Below, piece after piece: positions 35,463 to 44,050 of a stretch of 64,000 nucleotides of DNA; position 1 is the first letter of the stretch, and every line of letters starts with the position of its first letter. Made by a program: the position numbers and the translations under genes. The stretch spans positions 1 to 64,000 of the forward strand of contig CAADGG010000073.1 of NCBI GenBank assembly GCA_900696485.1. The letters run 5' to 3'. Source of the stretch: an uncultured Pseudomonadota bacterium. GTDB lineage: Bacteria; Myxococcota_A; UBA9160; PR03. A model generated the notes under the pieces. The model was not told the DNA's origin. It was given only the letters and a program-made list of their open reading frames with translations, and did not search any database.

Positions 35463-37038
35463 CCGGGCCGTCGCTGTCGACGTCACCGCGGCGGTAGGAA
35501 AGCGCCTCCGCCAGCGCCGCCGGGCCGACGCGTTCGTCCTCGGCGAGATCGGCGACGGTGCGGGCGGTCCGCAGGCAGCGGCGGGCGGCCCGCGCCGAGA
35601 GCCGCAGCCGCTCGACGGCGCGTCCGAGCAGGACGCGCGCATCCGGAGTGGCGGCGACGGCGGCATCGAGCGAGCGGTCCGGGATCTCCGCGTTGCAGCG
35701 TGCGCCGAGGAACCCGAGCCGCTCGCGCTGGCGTGCCCGTGCCGCGGCGACGCGGTGGCGCAGCGCCTCGCTCGTGACTCCGTTCGCCTCGTCCGCGAGA
35801 TCCTTCCAGGCCACCGCCGGGACCGTGACGTGGAGATCGATGCGGTCGAGGAGCGGGCCGGACACCCGCGCCCGATAGCGACGCACGAGTGCGTCGGTAC
35901 AACCGCATTCGCGCCAACGCGAGAAGCGCCAGCCGCACGGGCAGGGATTGGCGGCAGCGACCAGTTGGAAGTCGGCCGGGAAGGCGCAGGTGCCCCCCGC
36001 TCGGGCCACCACGACGCGGCGGTCCTCGAGCACCTGACGCAGCGATTCGAGCACGCCGCGATCGAACTCGGGGAGCTCGTCGAGGAAGAGCACGCCGCGA
36101 TGGGCGAGCGAGATCTCCCCCGGCCGTGGCGGAGAGCCGCCGCCGAGCAGACCGGCCCGGCTCGCCGCATGATGCGGCGCTCGGAAGGGCCGTTCCCGGA
36201 TGATCGGTTCGTCGCCGAGTCGGCCGGCGACGCCGTGGATGCGGGTCGCCTCGACGGCTTCTTCGAAGCGCAGCGGCGGCAGCAGTCCGGGGAGTCGGCG
36301 GGCGAGCATTGTCTTGCCGGACCCCGGCGGGCCCTCGAGCAGCAGCCCGTGGCCGCCGGCGGCGGTGATCTCGAGCGCGCGCTTCGCACGCTCCTGCCCG
36401 CGGACCTCGGCGAGATCCCCGACGCTCGGATGGGTGGAAAGCGTCGAGGGGGATGGCGGCGGCACCACCATGAGGCCGCGGCCAGTCTGGAGGAAACGCA
36501 GCAGGTTGGACAGATGCTCCGCCGCGCGGACCTCGACGCGTGGGGTCAGCGCAGCCTCCGGCCCGTTGACGGGCGGCACCACCACGTGCGTGCAGCCGGC
36601 GTCGCGCAGCGCCAGCGTCAACGCGAGCGCGCCGCGCACCGGACGCAGACGCCCGTCGAGCGCCAGCTCCCCGACGAGACCGGTTCGGGGTAGCGCCGCG
36701 GCGTCGATCGTCCCGGCCGCGGCGAGAATGCCGATCGCGATCGGCACATCGAGACCGGCTCCGCTCTTGCGCACCGAGGCCGGTGCGAGGTTCACCGTCA
36801 CGTGACCCTTCGGAAACTGGTGACCGGTGGCGTGGATGGCGCCACGCACGCGCGCTGCGCTCTCGCGAACGGCCGCCTCCGGCAGGCCCACGATGTCGAT
36901 GCGTGGCAGATGCGCGCTGATCCGGACTTCGACCTCTACGGCGACGCCGTCGACGCCCGAGAGAACGGCTCCCAGGACGCACGTCATGGCGGAGCTCCTC
37001 GGGACCGAGGGGCGATCGAAGTGCAGGCGCAGAGGAAG

Positions 37039-37070
37039 AAAGCAGGGTCTCTGTGCAGAGACCCTGCTTT
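37039..37070. terminator. Perfect 15-bp hairpin with A/T ends in a divergent gap
   Basis: Left arm aaagcagggtctctg at 37039-37053 and right arm cagagaccctgcttt at 37056-37070 pair perfectly. On the plus strand the stem ends in ttt and then caccctttt; on the minus strand it ends in TTT and then CTTCCTCT. That is the form of a bidirectional intrinsic terminator. It is 52 bases upstream of the comM start and 360 upstream of the OmpA-like gene, so it ends no known gene. Confidence 0.75.
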
Positions 37071-37347
37071 CACCCTTTTCGGAGAGCCCCGCCAGGAGAG
37101 GGACTTCCCTCTCAGGGAGTGGCCGGAAGACGCCGAAGGTGGCAACGATTGTTCGGGCGAATCCCCGGCGTTCCCTTGCGTCGAACCGGCGCCGCCCATT
37201 ACGCTCGGGCCTCGACCCGCGGGGGCGGCGGAGGCGATGATGCCGTCGGGCCGTGAGGAGTTGACGCCACCGGTCGACGCGAAACGCTCGCCGCGCAATT
37301 CGCCACGCGGAGACTCATCGCTCGCAGCATCGCTCGCAGAACAGCTC

Positions 37348-37392
37348 CGATCTCGCTCTCGATCTCGCGATCTCGGAACGGCATCGATCTCG
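37348..37392. repeat. Four CGATCTCG repeats upstream of the OmpA-like gene
   Basis: The 8-mer CGATCTCG occurs at 37348-37355, 37360-37367, 37368-37375 and 37385-37392, all in direct orientation and within 85 bases of the ATG at 37430. Spacing is irregular (12, 8 and 17). They may be regulator sites or simply Arg/Ser-codon-like sequence; the AT-richer surroundings favour a regulatory region. Confidence 0.55.
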
Positions 37393-37429
37393 GGATCGGA
37401 AATCCAGAACCACCGAAGAGGGGGACTCC

Positions 37430-38107
37430 ATGTTCTCGAAGCTTTCCACCCGGCGTCCGGCCGTTGCGGCGGCGGCGATCGCGTTCGCCGTCGTCACCAT
37501 CGGCTGTGAAACCGTTCCCGGCAATCGCACGACGCAAGGCGCCGTGCTCGGCAGCCTCGCCGGCGCCGGCGCCGGCGTGCTCGCGGCGGGTGAGGGGGAC
37601 AATCTCGCCGGCGGTCTGATCGGGGCCGCCGTCGGCGGCGTGGCCGGCGGTCTGATCGGCCGCTACCTCGACAACCAGGCGCGCGAGATCGATGCGATCC
37701 CGGACGCCAACGTGGAGCGCCAGGCGGATCGCCTGCTCGTCACGTTCCCCGGCGACACGTTCTTCGACAGCGGTTCCTCGCGGATCGCGCCCGGCGCGGG
37801 CCAGCGACTCAACTCGCTGTCCCAGACGCTCCGCAGCTACCCGGAGAGCAACGTGGTCATCCGCGGTCATACCGACTCGACGGGCTCCGAGGCGGCGAAT
37901 CTGCGTCTGTCGGAGGATCGCGCCAACAACGTGCGAAACTATCTGGTGAACGGCGGCGTCTCGCCGTCCCGAATCACAGCGATGGGCTTCGGCGAGCAGT
38001 TCCCGATCGCGACCAATGCGACCGAGGCCGGCCGCCAGCAGAATCGCCGTGTCGAGATCGAGATCGTGCCGCGGCGCGACGAGCTGCAGGAGTCCCCGCG
38101 CTACTGA
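37430..38107 (+). CDS. OmpA-family lipoprotein with glycine-zipper (YiaD-like)
   Basis: A 225-residue envelope protein. Residues 1-26 form a lipoprotein-type signal ending in TIGC. Residues 35-80 are a glycine-zipper segment (AVLGSLAGAGAGVLAAG, GGLIGAAVGGVAGGLIGRYL). The C-terminal half is an OmpA peptidoglycan-binding domain with FFDSGSSRIAPGAGQRLNSL, the conserved GHTDSTGSEAANLRLSEDRA, and the last Arg-rich helix NRRVEIEIVP. It would anchor in the outer membrane and hold peptidoglycan. The ATG at 37430 has AAGAGGGGGA in front. It lies 32 bases before the VWA gene, with which it may form an operon. Confidence 0.92.
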   Translation: MFSKLSTRRPAVAAAAIAFAVVTIGCETVPGNRTTQGAVLGSLAGAGAGVLAAGEGDNLAGGLIGAAVGGVAGGLIGRYLDNQAREIDAIPDANVERQADRLLVTFPGDTFFDSGSSRIAPGAGQRLNSLSQTLRSYPESNVVIRGHTDSTGSEAANLRLSEDRANNVRNYLVNGGVSPSRITAMGFGEQFPIATNATEAGRQQNRRVEIEIVPRRDELQESPRY

Positions 38108-38139
38108 GCCACCGCAGCCGACACGACCGATTCGCCCGG

Positions 38140-39420
38140 GTGGATCGCTCGGGCATGGCGCTTCTCGCGGCGGTGGTCACCGCGTGGCTCGCGCTGCTGG
38201 GGAGCGCGGCGGTGGCCGGTGCGGAGGTCCGCGTCACGATCGCTTCGCCGCGCGCGGGCGAACGCGTGGAGAATCGCGTCGACCAGGCGCCGATTCGCGG
38301 GGCCGCTTCGGCGGACGGCCAGCGTCCGGCCGACTTCGACGTCATGCTCGTGATGGACGTCTCCGGCTCCACCCGCGCGGCGAGCGGCGTCGATGTCGAT
38401 GGAGACGGCGTCGTCGGTTTCAATCCGCAGCAGGAACTGCTGCCTCCCGGCGCCTATCCCGACGGCATGCTCTCGACCGATCCCGAGGATACGGTGCTCC
38501 ACGCCGAAGCGGCGGCCGCGCGCGCGCTGCTCGCGGGCCTCGATTCCCGGCGCGTCCGCGTCGGGCTGGCGACCTTCGCCGGCGAGGTCGATCCGTCGAG
38601 CGGGCGGCGGCGAAGCGTGAACCAGCAGGACGCGTGGCTGGAGGTGCCGCTGACGCACGACTTTGCGGCCGTGCGGCGCGCGATCGATGCGGTGGTGGCG
38701 CGGGGCCCGTCCGGGGCCACCAATTTTGCGGCGGGAATCCGCCTCGGGGTGACCGAACTCGCGGGTCTTCCCGGCGCCCGCAGCACGCCCCGCGCCGGCG
38801 CCCGGCCGGTGATGCTGTTCCTCACCGACGGCGTGCCGTCGCTGCCGATCGGGTCGGGCGCCACCACGGATGCCGGAGACATCGAAGCCGCCATCTCGGC
38901 GGCGAAGCTGGCGCAGACCGGCGGGATCCGGATCAACACCTATGCGCTGGGGCCGCAGGCGCTCACGTTTCCGCAGGCCGTCACGGAGATGGCGCGCGTG
39001 TCGCTCGGAACCTATACGCCCGTGCAGAATCCGGGTGACATCGTCGCGCTGCTGCAGGGCGTGAGCTTCGCGAACATCGAGGACCTGGTGATCGCCAACC
39101 TGACGACCGGGGACTTCTCGACGGACGTCAAGCTCGAACCCGATGGTTCCTTCTCTGGTTTCGTCCCGGTCCGTACCGGCCGGAACCAGGTCCGCGTGAC
39201 GGCGCTGGCATCGGATGGCAGCCGCGGCAGCGTGACGCTCGATCTCGACTTCGCGCGGACCCAGCTGACGGATCTCGAGCTCGCGCGCGAGCTCGAGCGG
39301 ATCCGGCGCATGAACAAGGAGCTGCTGCTGCTGAAGGAGCAGAAGAAGCTCGAGGACTTCCGTCGTCGCGAGAAGAAGGAGCTCGAGCTCGAGGTGAACC
39401 CGACGCCCGGTTCGCGCTGA
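38140..39420 (+). CDS. Secreted VWA-domain protein with inserted Ca-loop
   Basis: A 426-residue exported protein. The signal peptide covers about residues 1-28. The VWA domain starts with MIDAS motif DVSGS at D73. Right after it comes an unusual insertion, VDVDGDGVVGFN (residues 83-94), of the calcium-binding EF-hand-loop type, before the domain resumes (LATFAGEV, LFLTDGVPS). A beta-rich C-terminal part and a highly charged helical tail (RIRRMNKELLLLKEQKKLED, then RRREKKELELE) follow. The start is GTG 38140; an ATG five codons later is also possible. It follows the OmpA-like gene closely and is convergent with a Ca-loop repeat lipoprotein, suggesting an envelope function. Confidence 0.78.
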   Translation: MDRSGMALLAAVVTAWLALLGSAAVAGAEVRVTIASPRAGERVENRVDQAPIRGAASADGQRPADFDVMLVMDVSGSTRAASGVDVDGDGVVGFNPQQELLPPGAYPDGMLSTDPEDTVLHAEAAAARALLAGLDSRRVRVGLATFAGEVDPSSGRRRSVNQQDAWLEVPLTHDFAAVRRAIDAVVARGPSGATNFAAGIRLGVTELAGLPGARSTPRAGARPVMLFLTDGVPSLPIGSGATTDAGDIEAAISAAKLAQTGGIRINTYALGPQALTFPQAVTEMARVSLGTYTPVQNPGDIVALLQGVSFANIEDLVIANLTTGDFSTDVKLEPDGSFSGFVPVRTGRNQVRVTALASDGSRGSVTLDLDFARTQLTDLELARELERIRRMNKELLLLKEQKKLEDFRRREKKELELEVNPTPGSR

Positions 39421-39449
39421 GGCCGATCCCCCCGCCTCGCGGGCCGACA

Positions 39450-40856
39450 CTAGAGCGGTGTCAGATCCGGATTGGCAATCTCGCGCTTGACCAGCTTGCC
39501 CTTCTCGTAGAGCGACGTGATGTCGATCTGCCCGTCGCTGTTCTTGTCCTCTTCGCGCTTGACCAGGACCGTCTTGCCCCCCCACTGCTCGTACCACTCG
39601 AAGGTATCGGGGCGGGCGTCGCCGTTGGTGTCGCGTTCGACGCGCGTGACGACCTCCTGGCCGTCCGGACCGGTCTCGTAGTGGGACCACGCGTCGATGG
39701 CGCCGTCGTGGTCGCGATCCTCTTCGATACGGGCGATGCGGCGCGCCTCGTAGTAGACGATCCGGTCGATCCTCCCGTCGCCGTTCTGGTCGTGGCGCTC
39801 CTCCGCCAGCGAGCCGGCGTCGAAGCGGTAGAATGCGTCCGGGGTGCCGTTGCCATCGCGATCCACTTCGCGAGAGACCATCCGATCGGCTTCGTAGCGC
39901 TCCCAGACGTCCGGCTGGCCATCGCCGCTCTCGTCGAGCTGGCGCTCCGTCACGACGCCGTTCTGGTAGCTCGTCCAGGCGTCGATCCGGCCGTCGTAGT
40001 CCCGATCCGCTTCGATCCGCAAGAGGGCGCCCGTCTTCCGGTCGAAGTAGCGCAGTTCCTCCGGCGCGCCGTCGCGGTCGGCGTCGAGCGAACGCACCAG
40101 CACCGCGAGCTTCTTGTCATTGCCCCACTGGCCGCTCGCGATCTCGGCCTTCCGCTCGTCGAAGATCGATTCCGGCAGGTCGCGAGGACTCGGAGCGCGC
40201 GGCGCGGCGCGGGGATCCGCGCGTTCAGCGATCTCGGCCGCGGTGGGCTCGGTGGCCGTCGGGGGCGCCGTCGTGGCGGCCGGGCTGGTGACCGTCGGAC
40301 GGCCGGCCGCCCCGTCCGGCGCTGGGTCCCCCTGCTCGCGATCGATCTCTTGCAGCAGCTCTTCCTGCCGGCGCAGCTCTTCCTCGATCTCCGTTTCGAG
40401 CGACGCCTGGCGCTGGAGTTCATCCTCGATCTCGGCTTCGCGCTGCGCTTCGGCGCCGCTCCGCCCGCCGCCGCCCATGCTGCCGCCGGGAAGCCCGAAC
40501 GGCGCATCGCCCGTCACGGCACCATAGATCCCGGCCATCGTTCCGACCGCGAGAGCGCCGATCGGCCCCATCGACGCCCCGACCATCGCGCCGATCAGCA
40601 GCCCCTCCATCATGCTCTGCGCCCGCCGGCCTGCGCTGGAATTCTGAGGATCGGGGGGATCCGCGGGGTCGAGCACCGGATCGGGGATCGACGCGGCAGG
40701 ATCGGAGGGGTCCGGGTCGGGCGCGGAGGCGGTCCCCGCCGGACGACTCGCGCAGCCGATCTGCAGCAGCAGGCCGGCGCTCGCCAGTGCGACGACGCCG
40801 CCTCGTCGCAGGGAAGAGATCCGGAGCAGGAGGAGCCGCTGGGGGGGGCGCACCAT
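39450..40856 (-). CDS. Lipoprotein with glycine zipper, coiled coil and eight EF-hand-like loops
   Basis: A 468-residue protein I do not recognise as a named family. The signal peptide ends in LQIGC (Cys35), a lipidation site. A Pro/Asp-rich linker is followed by a glycine-zipper segment (about residues 81-115), an acidic coiled coil (about 135-175), a Pro/Thr linker and, from about 260 to the end, eight repeats of roughly 27 residues. Each repeat has a DxDxDGxxD-type loop (DRDYDGRIDAW, DESGDGQPDVW, DQNGDGRIDRI, DKNSDGQIDIT) and an aromatic-Gly-x-Glu spacer. These resemble thrombospondin type 3/EF-hand calcium loops. It is probably outer-membrane anchored and calcium-stabilised. It ends 29 bases from the VWA gene, convergently. 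Confidence 0.8.
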   Translation of the reverse strand: MVRPPQRLLLLRISSLRRGGVVALASAGLLLQIGCASRPAGTASAPDPDPSDPAASIPDPVLDPADPPDPQNSSAGRRAQSMMEGLLIGAMVGASMGPIGALAVGTMAGIYGAVTGDAPFGLPGGSMGGGGRSGAEAQREAEIEDELQRQASLETEIEEELRRQEELLQEIDREQGDPAPDGAAGRPTVTSPAATTAPPTATEPTAAEIAERADPRAAPRAPSPRDLPESIFDERKAEIASGQWGNDKKLAVLVRSLDADRDGAPEELRYFDRKTGALLRIEADRDYDGRIDAWTSYQNGVVTERQLDESGDGQPDVWERYEADRMVSREVDRDGNGTPDAFYRFDAGSLAEERHDQNGDGRIDRIVYYEARRIARIEEDRDHDGAIDAWSHYETGPDGQEVVTRVERDTNGDARPDTFEWYEQWGGKTVLVKREEDKNSDGQIDITSLYEKGKLVKREIANPDLTPL

Positions 40857-41296
40857 GCGCCGTCACCTTCGCAAAAGGGCCGCCTTTCGGCAGCAATCAT
40901 CGAGTGGTACCACAGCCCGCAACGGACGGCCCGGGCCGGGATTCGCGCGGAACCGGACGAACACCAGCCTAGCAGTTCGTCCGCTCGGCCTCGTCGACCG
41001 CTTGCGACGCGCCGCAGCAAGCGCCGGCGCGTCGCCGCGTCCATGCGAATCCTCGGAAACACCCATGAGAGCTAGGGCTTGAAGGGTCGATTCGCGAGTG
41101 CTCGAACGGGCCGGATCAAAAGATTCTGGTCGACTCCTGGATCGAGTGCCGGTATCGTAACGCGCTGCATCGAGGGGCCGGCGCGACCGAATGGGCGTTC
41201 GGAGGCACCCACTCGAGAGGGCGAGACCAACAGGGCGAAGTCGGAAACCGGCCGGAACGACCGCCGCGACGCCGGGCACCGAGCGGGAGGCACTGC
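40857..41296. other. Divergent gap upstream of the Ca-loop lipoprotein and patatin genes
   Basis: 440 bases without a gene that I can support. It must hold promoters for two divergent genes. A candidate plus-strand promoter lies at 41130-41158. No repeat or hairpin of note was seen, and composition is somewhat less GC-rich than the coding sequence on either side. Confidence 0.5.
41130..41158 (+). promoter_or_regulatory. Possible sigma70-like promoter for the patatin gene
   Basis: TCGACT at 41130-41135 (four of six to the -35 consensus) and TATCGT at 41153-41158 (four of six to the -10) are separated by 17 bases. The patatin start is 138 bases downstream. It is a weak match and could be chance. 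Confidence 0.35.
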
Positions 41297-42670
41297 GTGG
41301 GTCTGACGCTGATCCGGAAGAGCCGGGGCACGCGCCCCAAGCGCGATCCGCGCATCGCCCTCGTGCTGGCCGGCGGTGCGGTGTCCGGCGGCGCCTTCAA
41401 GGTCGGCGGCCTCAAGGCCCTCGACGACTTCCTGGTCGGCCGGAAGATCACCGACTTCGACTCCTATGTCGGCCTCTCGGCCGGCTCGATCCTTGCCGTC
41501 GCGTTGGCGAGCGGTGTTTCGCCGAGCGAGATGATCCGCGTGCTCGAGGGCCGCAGTCGCCGCATGGATCAGTTGCGCCCGACCGATTTCTACAATCCCA
41601 ACTGGCGGGAGTTCATCGGCCGGCCCGCCAAGCTCGGCTACGACCTGTTGGCGTTCCTGCCCGGCATCAGTGTCGACTTCCTGCGCGCGTTGCCGCGTCT
41701 GCCCGAGGCGGTGGGAACGCCGCTGCGCCGGTTCGTCAGCACACCGAGCTACGTCCACTTCGAGAAGGCCGCGCTCGCGATCCTCCAGCACGTCTCGCCG
41801 ACCCGCGAGATCCCGGCGCTCACCAATCACATTCCGTCCGGCTTCTTCGACAACGCGAGCCTCGAACGCTGGCTGCGCCGGAACCTCGAGCGCATGCGTA
41901 TACCCAATGACTTCCGCGCCTTCCAGCGCAAGCGCAACCGCTCGCTCTACATCACGGCCTGTGATCTGGATACCGCCGAGCGGGAACTGTTCGGCCCGGA
42001 CGAGCGCTGCGATGCGACGATCGCCCAAGCCGTGCAGGCTTCGACGGCGCTGCCGCTGTTCTACAAGCCGGCGCGCATCAACGGCGTCGACTACGTCGAT
42101 GGCGGGGTCCGGCACACGGCGAGCATCGACGTTGCGATCGAGAAGGGGGCGGATCTGATCGTCTGCTACAACCCCTTTCGGCCGTTCCTGAACCGGACCG
42201 ATGCCGAGGGCGGTACGGGCCCCTATTTCGCGAACGGTCGCTATCTCGCCGACCGCGGGCTCAAGACGGTGCTGAACCAGGTGTTCCGCACCTTGTTGCA
42301 CTCGCGGCTCAAGCTCGGCCTGCAGGGCTACCTCACCGATGATCGCTTCCAGGGTGACATCCTGTTGCTCGAGCCCCGCGAACGCGATGCCGAGTTCTTC
42401 AACGTGAACCCGCTGGCCTTCTGGAAGCGCGCCGACGCCATCCAGCAGGGCTTCGAGTCCGTGCGCATGACGCTCGAGCAGAACTTCGACGCCGTCTCCG
42501 ATGTCCTCGGCCACTACGGTCTCGAGATGAGCCGCGACGCGGCGCGCAAGAAGGCCGACCGCGTGCGGGCCGAGCGCGGCTGGGTGCAGCCCGCCGCCGA
42601 GAAGGACGCGGCCGAACCGGACCCGGACGAGCGGGCGCCGCTGCGCCTGGTGCGCACCGAGAGCGCCTGA
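41297..42670 (+). CDS. Patatin-like phospholipase
   Basis: A 457-residue protein with the patatin fold. The oxyanion Gly-rich segment VLAGGAVSGGAFKVGGL is at about residues 23-39, the nucleophile Ser61 sits in GLSAGS (G-x-S-x-G at 59-63), and the dyad Asp lies in DYVDGGVRHT. The C-terminal 150 residues are outside the core and include a charged helical tail. Such enzymes release fatty acids from phospholipids; no signal peptide is visible, so it may act inside the cell or at the inner membrane. The start is GTG 41297 with GGGAGG at 41283-41288. The last 30 residues are Pro/Glu/Asp-rich. Confidence 0.9.
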   Translation: MGLTLIRKSRGTRPKRDPRIALVLAGGAVSGGAFKVGGLKALDDFLVGRKITDFDSYVGLSAGSILAVALASGVSPSEMIRVLEGRSRRMDQLRPTDFYNPNWREFIGRPAKLGYDLLAFLPGISVDFLRALPRLPEAVGTPLRRFVSTPSYVHFEKAALAILQHVSPTREIPALTNHIPSGFFDNASLERWLRRNLERMRIPNDFRAFQRKRNRSLYITACDLDTAERELFGPDERCDATIAQAVQASTALPLFYKPARINGVDYVDGGVRHTASIDVAIEKGADLIVCYNPFRPFLNRTDAEGGTGPYFANGRYLADRGLKTVLNQVFRTLLHSRLKLGLQGYLTDDRFQGDILLLEPRERDAEFFNVNPLAFWKRADAIQQGFESVRMTLEQNFDAVSDVLGHYGLEMSRDAARKKADRVRAERGWVQPAAEKDAAEPDPDERAPLRLVRTESA

Positions 42671-42738
42671 GTTCGACCTCGATCGGGAACCTCGCGGACC
42701 GCTCGGAGCGGGCGCCACACCGAAGGCCAGGCCAGGCC

Positions 42739-42767
42739 TTGCCCCCCGGGGTGAGTCCTGGTATACT
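42739..42767 (+). promoter_or_regulatory. Sigma70-type promoter for the NRDE gene
   Basis: TTGCCC at 42739-42744 and TATACT at 42762-42767 are separated by exactly 17 bases, a good consensus match, unusual in such GC-rich DNA. Transcription should begin near 42774, leaving an untranslated leader of about 97 bases before the ATG at 42871. Confidence 0.7.
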
Positions 42768-42870
42768 CGTCCGGCCTTCTACACCTGTGCCCCCGAGCGC
42801 GCTCCCAGGAAGTCGTCCCGAAAGTTCTTCTGTTTCGTGGCGGTGAGAGCGTGCGGGTGAGAGGCGTTTG

Positions 42871-43650
42871 ATGTGTACGCTCGTCGCCCTCCATCGTTGC
42901 ACTGCTGGCGTCCCGCTCTGGGTCGCCGCGAACCGTGACGAATATCTCGACCGCCCCGCGGAAGGGCCGGCGCTGCGCGCGGGCCCGCGGGGTCCGATCG
43001 TGGCGCCGCTCGATCGCCAGGCGGGCGGGACCTGGTGGGGGATCAATCCGCAAGGCGTCTTCGCGGCCGTGACGAACCGTCCGGCGCGGCGGCTCGACAC
43101 GACGCGCCGCTCGCGCGGCCGGCTCGTCGTCGATCTGCTCGCAGCGCCGTCGGCACGACACGCTGCCGAGCACGCCCGGTCCCTGGGCGCCGGTCTGTAC
43201 AACCCCTGCAACCTGTTCGTCGCCGACGCCGACGCGGCGTTCGCGGTGGTCTACGAAGAGGCTCCGAGGCTGCTGCCGCTGGCGCCGGGCGTCCACGTGA
43301 TCGGCAATGCCGATCCGGATGCCCGCGCGGTGGCGAAGATCCGCCGCACGATGGAGCGCGCCGAGCGCATCGCCGCCGAGCCGGAGGCGGCGATCCGAGA
43401 CGGGCTGGCCCGACTCTGCCGGACTCACGGGGACGACCCCGATCCGAGGGGTGACCCCTGCGTGCATCTCGGCGGCTACGGAACGCGCAGTTCGACGCTG
43501 CTGCGACTCGGTTCGAACGAGGATCTTCTCGAGCACGCGGAGGGCCCGCCCTGCACGAGTTCCTATGGCGATTTCACGCCTCTCCTGACCGAACTGGAGC
43601 GCACGGCTGCGGCCGGTACAGGGGAGCTGGCGACGAGGAAAGCGAGTTGA
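42871..43650 (+). CDS. NRDE (TANGO2) family protein
   Basis: A 259-residue protein of the NRDE/TANGO2 family. It begins MCTLVALHRC, so Cys2 could become an N-terminal nucleophile, as in Ntn hydrolases, and has the family motif NRDE at residues 21-24 (AANRDEYLDRP), then GGTWWGINPQGVFAAVTN. The biochemical role is not settled; TANGO2 has been linked to heme handling and lipid metabolism in eukaryotes. I chose ATG 42871, one codon after an in-frame TTG, because the family needs Met-Cys at the start; GAGAGG at 42859-42864 fits. The stop overlaps the TTG of the next gene. Confidence 0.85.
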   Translation: MCTLVALHRCTAGVPLWVAANRDEYLDRPAEGPALRAGPRGPIVAPLDRQAGGTWWGINPQGVFAAVTNRPARRLDTTRRSRGRLVVDLLAAPSARHAAEHARSLGAGLYNPCNLFVADADAAFAVVYEEAPRLLPLAPGVHVIGNADPDARAVAKIRRTMERAERIAAEPEAAIRDGLARLCRTHGDDPDPRGDPCVHLGGYGTRSSTLLRLGSNEDLLEHAEGPPCTSSYGDFTPLLTELERTAAAGTGELATRKAS

Positions 43651-43973
43651 GAAGAATCGGCAGCAACATCCGCAAGCAGAACACCGATGCGAAGAGCCAT
43701 CGCATCATCAAGAACATCATCCGCTACACAGCCGAGGAAGCGCCGCGCAACGAGTACCCCAAGAAGATCGTGTCCCCGCCGAGTCCATCGCCATGTTGTA
43801 GCGACGAGAACCGCGAGATCGTGGGTTCGACCCGCGAAGTCGACGGTTTCAAGTTCGCCTACAAGATCTGCAAGGAATGCGGCTACGCGCTCAAGTTCTA
43901 TTACCCGGCGAACACCGGGACCAGCGAGGCGGTCAGCAACTACCGCCAGTGGAAGCGCTACATGGTCCAGTGA
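43647..43973 (+). CDS. Small Cys-containing protein of unknown function
   Basis: A 108-residue protein starting at TTG 43647, which overlaps the TGA of the NRDE gene (TTGA), so it is translationally coupled. There is no ATG or GTG in frame. It has a basic N-terminus (RRIGSNIRKQNTDAKSHRI), a Cys pair at 50-51 and a CKECG motif at 75-79, giving four Cys that could bind one zinc. The C-terminus is aromatic and basic. It is visibly less GC-rich than its neighbours (near 57% by eye against about 70%) and uses more AAG/AAC codons. It may be a small zinc-ribbon RNA- or protein-binding factor. I know of no family match. Confidence 0.7.
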   Translation: MRRIGSNIRKQNTDAKSHRIIKNIIRYTAEEAPRNEYPKKIVSPPSPSPCCSDENREIVGSTREVDGFKFAYKICKECGYALKFYYPANTGTSEAVSNYRQWKRYMVQ

Positions 43974-43991
43974 TCCGCCGGGAGGCGACGT

Positions 43992-44020
43992 GCGCGGGCG
44001 GCCGCTGGGTCCGCCCGCGC
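43992..44020 (+). terminator. GC-rich hairpin before folC
   Basis: Arms gcgcgggcgg (43992-44001) and ccgcccgcgc (44011-44020) pair perfectly over a 9-base loop, 18 bases after the small Cys-protein stop and 30 bases before the folC start. There is no U-run. It is likely a terminator or 3' stabilising stem for the NRDE unit. Confidence 0.5.
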
Positions 44021-44050
44021 CGGTCGCCGGCGCGGAGCTAGACTGCCGCC

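Larger units (their letters stand above)
36988..37429. other. 442-base divergent gap between comM and the OmpA-like gene
   Basis: No supportable gene. It holds the 15-bp perfect hairpin at 37039-37070, a second hairpin at 37096-37113 (gagaggga/tccctctc, 2-base loop), and four CGATCTCG repeats at 37348-37392. Both flanking genes read away from it, so these structures lie in leader or promoter DNA and not at gene ends. A small RNA is possible. Confidence 0.6.
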
